Assembly (NCBI GenBank): GCA_003216155.1
Contig: QCJH01000031.1
Span: forward strand, 1-6,106
DNA: 6,106 nt
Reading direction: 5' to 3'
Origin: Prochlorococcus sp. AG-409-A19
Lineage (GTDB): Bacteria > Cyanobacteriota > Cyanobacteriia > PCC-6307 > Cyanobiaceae
Shown: positions 4,512 through 6,106 of the stretch, one piece after another
Layout: every line of letters starts with the position of its first letter
Numbering within the stretch: position 1 is the first letter of the stretch
Notes under the pieces: model-generated
The model's input: only the letters and a program-made list of their open reading frames with translations
Told to the model about the DNA's origin: nothing
Database searches by the model: none
Program-made: the position numbers and the translations under genes

Positions 4512-5909
4512 TTATCTAGAGCATAATCTTATATATTGATTAGGAGAAAAACATCTCATACCAATCCTTTTGGCTTCTTCCAGTGCTTTAAGAATCTTTG
4601 GTTCACTTTCAGATTCCTTAACCAATTCAAGCTCACCACCAATACTTTCAAAGTTATTTTTCTCTGGCAAAATAATATAATCATACGTATCAATTGGCAT
4701 GTAATTATTAGATTCAATTGTTTTCACCATCAATCTATTTGCAAAATGAGCTGCATAAGTTTTGTTCGTCAAAATAGAACTATTTTGTGGTATTACGGAC
4801 TTTGCCTTTTGAAAGGCAATAGATTCACCTAACAAGGGAATATATCTTGTTTTAAAATAACCAATTCTTGCATATCCGAGGAATGAAATTATTGCCAACG
4901 ATATTGTAATATAATAGATCATTTTAATTGCTCTACTAGATAGTTTTTGCCAGGCATCGACTGACTCAATGCAGCCTACTATCAAAAAAGCAAGAATACC
5001 AATTGAGTAATGGTGATTTAGCTCTCGTTGTATCCCTGAAGAAGAAATTATATTGGTTAAATAAATAGGGAGAGATCCAATTAACGCAGGCAAAGCCTTT
5101 CTAGTTAATAAAGCAAAAAATGGAAGTAAAAGCCCAAGTGTGTATAGAAATATTGATTCTGGCGAGGCTTCAGTAAATACTGTCCATGGTTTTGTAAATA
5201 ATGTTGTAAGTATCTCTAGCTTATTCTCACCAAGATAACCTAGCCTTAACTTTATATAGTCACCTCCAGCTGCCGAAAACTTAGCAGAAATTATCCACCA
5301 TAAAGCAGATAAGGATAAAGTAATGGCCGCCTTTTTATATTGACCTTTAACTGCAGCATATATACTCAAACCAGCTCCAAATAAAACCTGGGATTTCTTC
5401 ACACATAAAGTAATAAGTAAACACAAGTAATATATTGCTGACCTATCTTTAGTAGTTTCAAGAATAGCAATGATCATTATAGGTGCTGTAATTATCTCCG
5501 GATGAAAGTCACCCAAATTAACCAAAAATATATATGGGCATAAGAGTATTGCGAAAATAAATGCCGACAATAATTTCTTAGGACTATCACGATCAATTGC
5601 GAACTTACTGGCTAGGCCAGGAATTATGCCAAGTGAAATTGACTGAAGTGCAATAAGCGTATATGTAGAAGGAATGACCTTATAGATAAAAGCTATAGGA
5701 ATTAATAACAAAGAAAAGTGATCTTCTAAAGGTGATATTCCTCTAAGACTACTGATCTCATTAATTCGCCCATTGGCTATTAACCAACTAAATTGTTCAA
5801 AAGTTCCCAAATCAGATGCCTGTGTACCAAGTAAAAAGTGTTGTGATCCAGCAAATATAAAAAGGACTACTGAGAAAGCCACAGAAAGCCTTATAGAAGG
5901 ATTCTTCAT
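4512..5909 (-). CDS. DUF2079 family multi-pass membrane protein (glycosyltransferase-like)
   Basis: From the ATG at 5909 the protein has 465 residues; a TTG at 5951 would add 14 residues (MRSLGNIGILNWVL) but neither start has a good ribosome binding site. The family signatures are in order: SDLGTFEQ at residues 32-39 after the first membrane span, EDHFS at 62-66, DFHPE at 134-138, and NHHYS at 298-302. Around ten hydrophobic spans follow one another up to about residue 347. A soluble C-terminal part starts near 370 (SVIPQNSSILTNKTYAAHFA) and contains YDYIILPE (409-416), as in other members. DUF2079 proteins resemble GT-C type glycosyltransferases that use lipid-linked sugars, but their substrates are unknown. 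VKKSQ at 170-174 stands where many members, as I recall, have KED. The 37-codon ORF upstream is on the same strand and may share its transcript. Confidence 0.9.
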   Translation of the reverse strand: MKNPSIRLSVAFSVVLFIFAGSQHFLLGTQASDLGTFEQFSWLIANGRINEISSLRGISPLEDHFSLLLIPIAFIYKVIPSTYTLIALQSISLGIIPGLASKFAIDRDSPKKLLSAFIFAILLCPYIFLVNLGDFHPEIITAPIMIIAILETTKDRSAIYYLCLLITLCVKKSQVLFGAGLSIYAAVKGQYKKAAITLSLSALWWIISAKFSAAGGDYIKLRLGYLGENKLEILTTLFTKPWTVFTEASPESIFLYTLGLLLPFFALLTRKALPALIGSLPIYLTNIISSSGIQRELNHHYSIGILAFLIVGCIESVDAWQKLSSRAIKMIYYITISLAIISFLGYARIGYFKTRYIPLLGESIAFQKAKSVIPQNSSILTNKTYAAHFANRLMVKTIESNNYMPIDTYDYIILPEKNNFESIGGELELVKESESEPKILKALEEAKRIGMRCFSPNQYIRLCSR

Positions 5910-5983
5910 CAAGACCCAATTCAATATCCCTATATTACCTAGCGATCTCAAAGCAACTTAATAACCATTTCTATTAGCTAGGA

Positions 5984-6097
5984 CTATTTTATCAAGAGAG
6001 AATTTATATGCCAAGATCTTACTGAGAACATTATAAGAACCAGTAAATAAAGCACAATAAAGAGTGCTTCGTATTTCAAATATCGCCAAAAGGACAT
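5984..6097 (-). CDS. 37-residue membrane ORF, complete or the 3' end of a gene beyond the window
   Basis: The minus strand reads from ATG (6097) to TAG (5986-5984): a basic start MSFWRYLKYE, one hydrophobic helix (about residues 11-26, ALFIVLYLLVLIMFSV), then RSWHINSLLIK. The frame stays open upstream of the ATG to the window edge (Gln-Tyr-Lys), and there is no ribosome binding site before the ATG. It may therefore be the carboxyl end of a longer membrane protein. It ends 32 bases before the TTG and 74 bases before the ATG of the DUF2079 gene on the same strand, which suits an operon. I recognise no family. Confidence 0.45.
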   Translation of the reverse strand: MSFWRYLKYEALFIVLYLLVLIMFSVRSWHINSLLIK

Positions 6098-6106
6098 TTT
6101 ATATTG

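Noticed and set aside
4536..4832. 98-codon plus-strand ORF opposite the C-terminal part of the DUF2079 gene
   Set aside because: It is a shadow of a gene with strong family signatures, and its own sequence matches nothing known to me.

Overview
The window is strongly AT-rich (by eye about one third G+C) and looks like a marine picocyanobacterium of the Prochlorococcus type. The basis is inference from compact spacing, many very short membrane ORFs, a DUF4278-type micro-protein with two LTYRG-K-Y motifs (a mainly cyanobacterial family), and the mix of a DUF938 methyltransferase, a DUF2079 membrane protein and a TPR protein with a GDSH...FGEID domain. No rRNA, tRNA, transposase, integrase or CRISPR array is visible.

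Left part (1-1350, mostly + strand): a 75-residue membrane-anchored protein with a hexanucleotide microsatellite in its tail (36-263), a full-length DUF938 SAM-dependent methyltransferase (312-929), and a 75-residue two-span membrane protein with an Asp-rich tail (1095-1322). A 54-codon minus-strand ORF (898-1062) fills the gap before the last of these and overlaps the end of the methyltransferase gene. It is only a candidate.

Middle (1321-1652): a compact minus-strand transcription unit too short for ordinary gene calling. It has a near-consensus promoter (-35 TTGCCA, 17-base spacer, -10 AATAAT), a structured leader of about 97 nt, a 34-residue DUF4278-like protein made of two copies of LTYRGxKY, a hairpin with the stop codon in its loop, and a strong rho-independent terminator with nine Ts. 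The predicted transcript is about 250 nt.

Next (1653-3977, minus): a 774-residue protein with eight TPR-like repeats of exactly 33 residues, an SGNH/GDSL-like domain (GDSHS, FGEID, DDNH) and a C-terminal region of unknown, probably beta-rich, fold. Then comes a 500-bp stretch whose best-supported content is a 37-residue single-span membrane protein on the + strand (4303-4416).

Right part (4512-6097, minus): a DUF2079 multi-pass membrane protein (glycosyltransferase-like by family) preceded on the same strand by a 37-residue ORF, complete or the tail of a longer gene, running towards the window edge. The TPR-SGNH and DUF2079 proteins could both act on surface glycans or lipids, but nothing in the sequence ties them together. 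The most unusual content is the set of micro-proteins, especially the 34-residue DUF4278 unit and the 37-residue protein at 4303.
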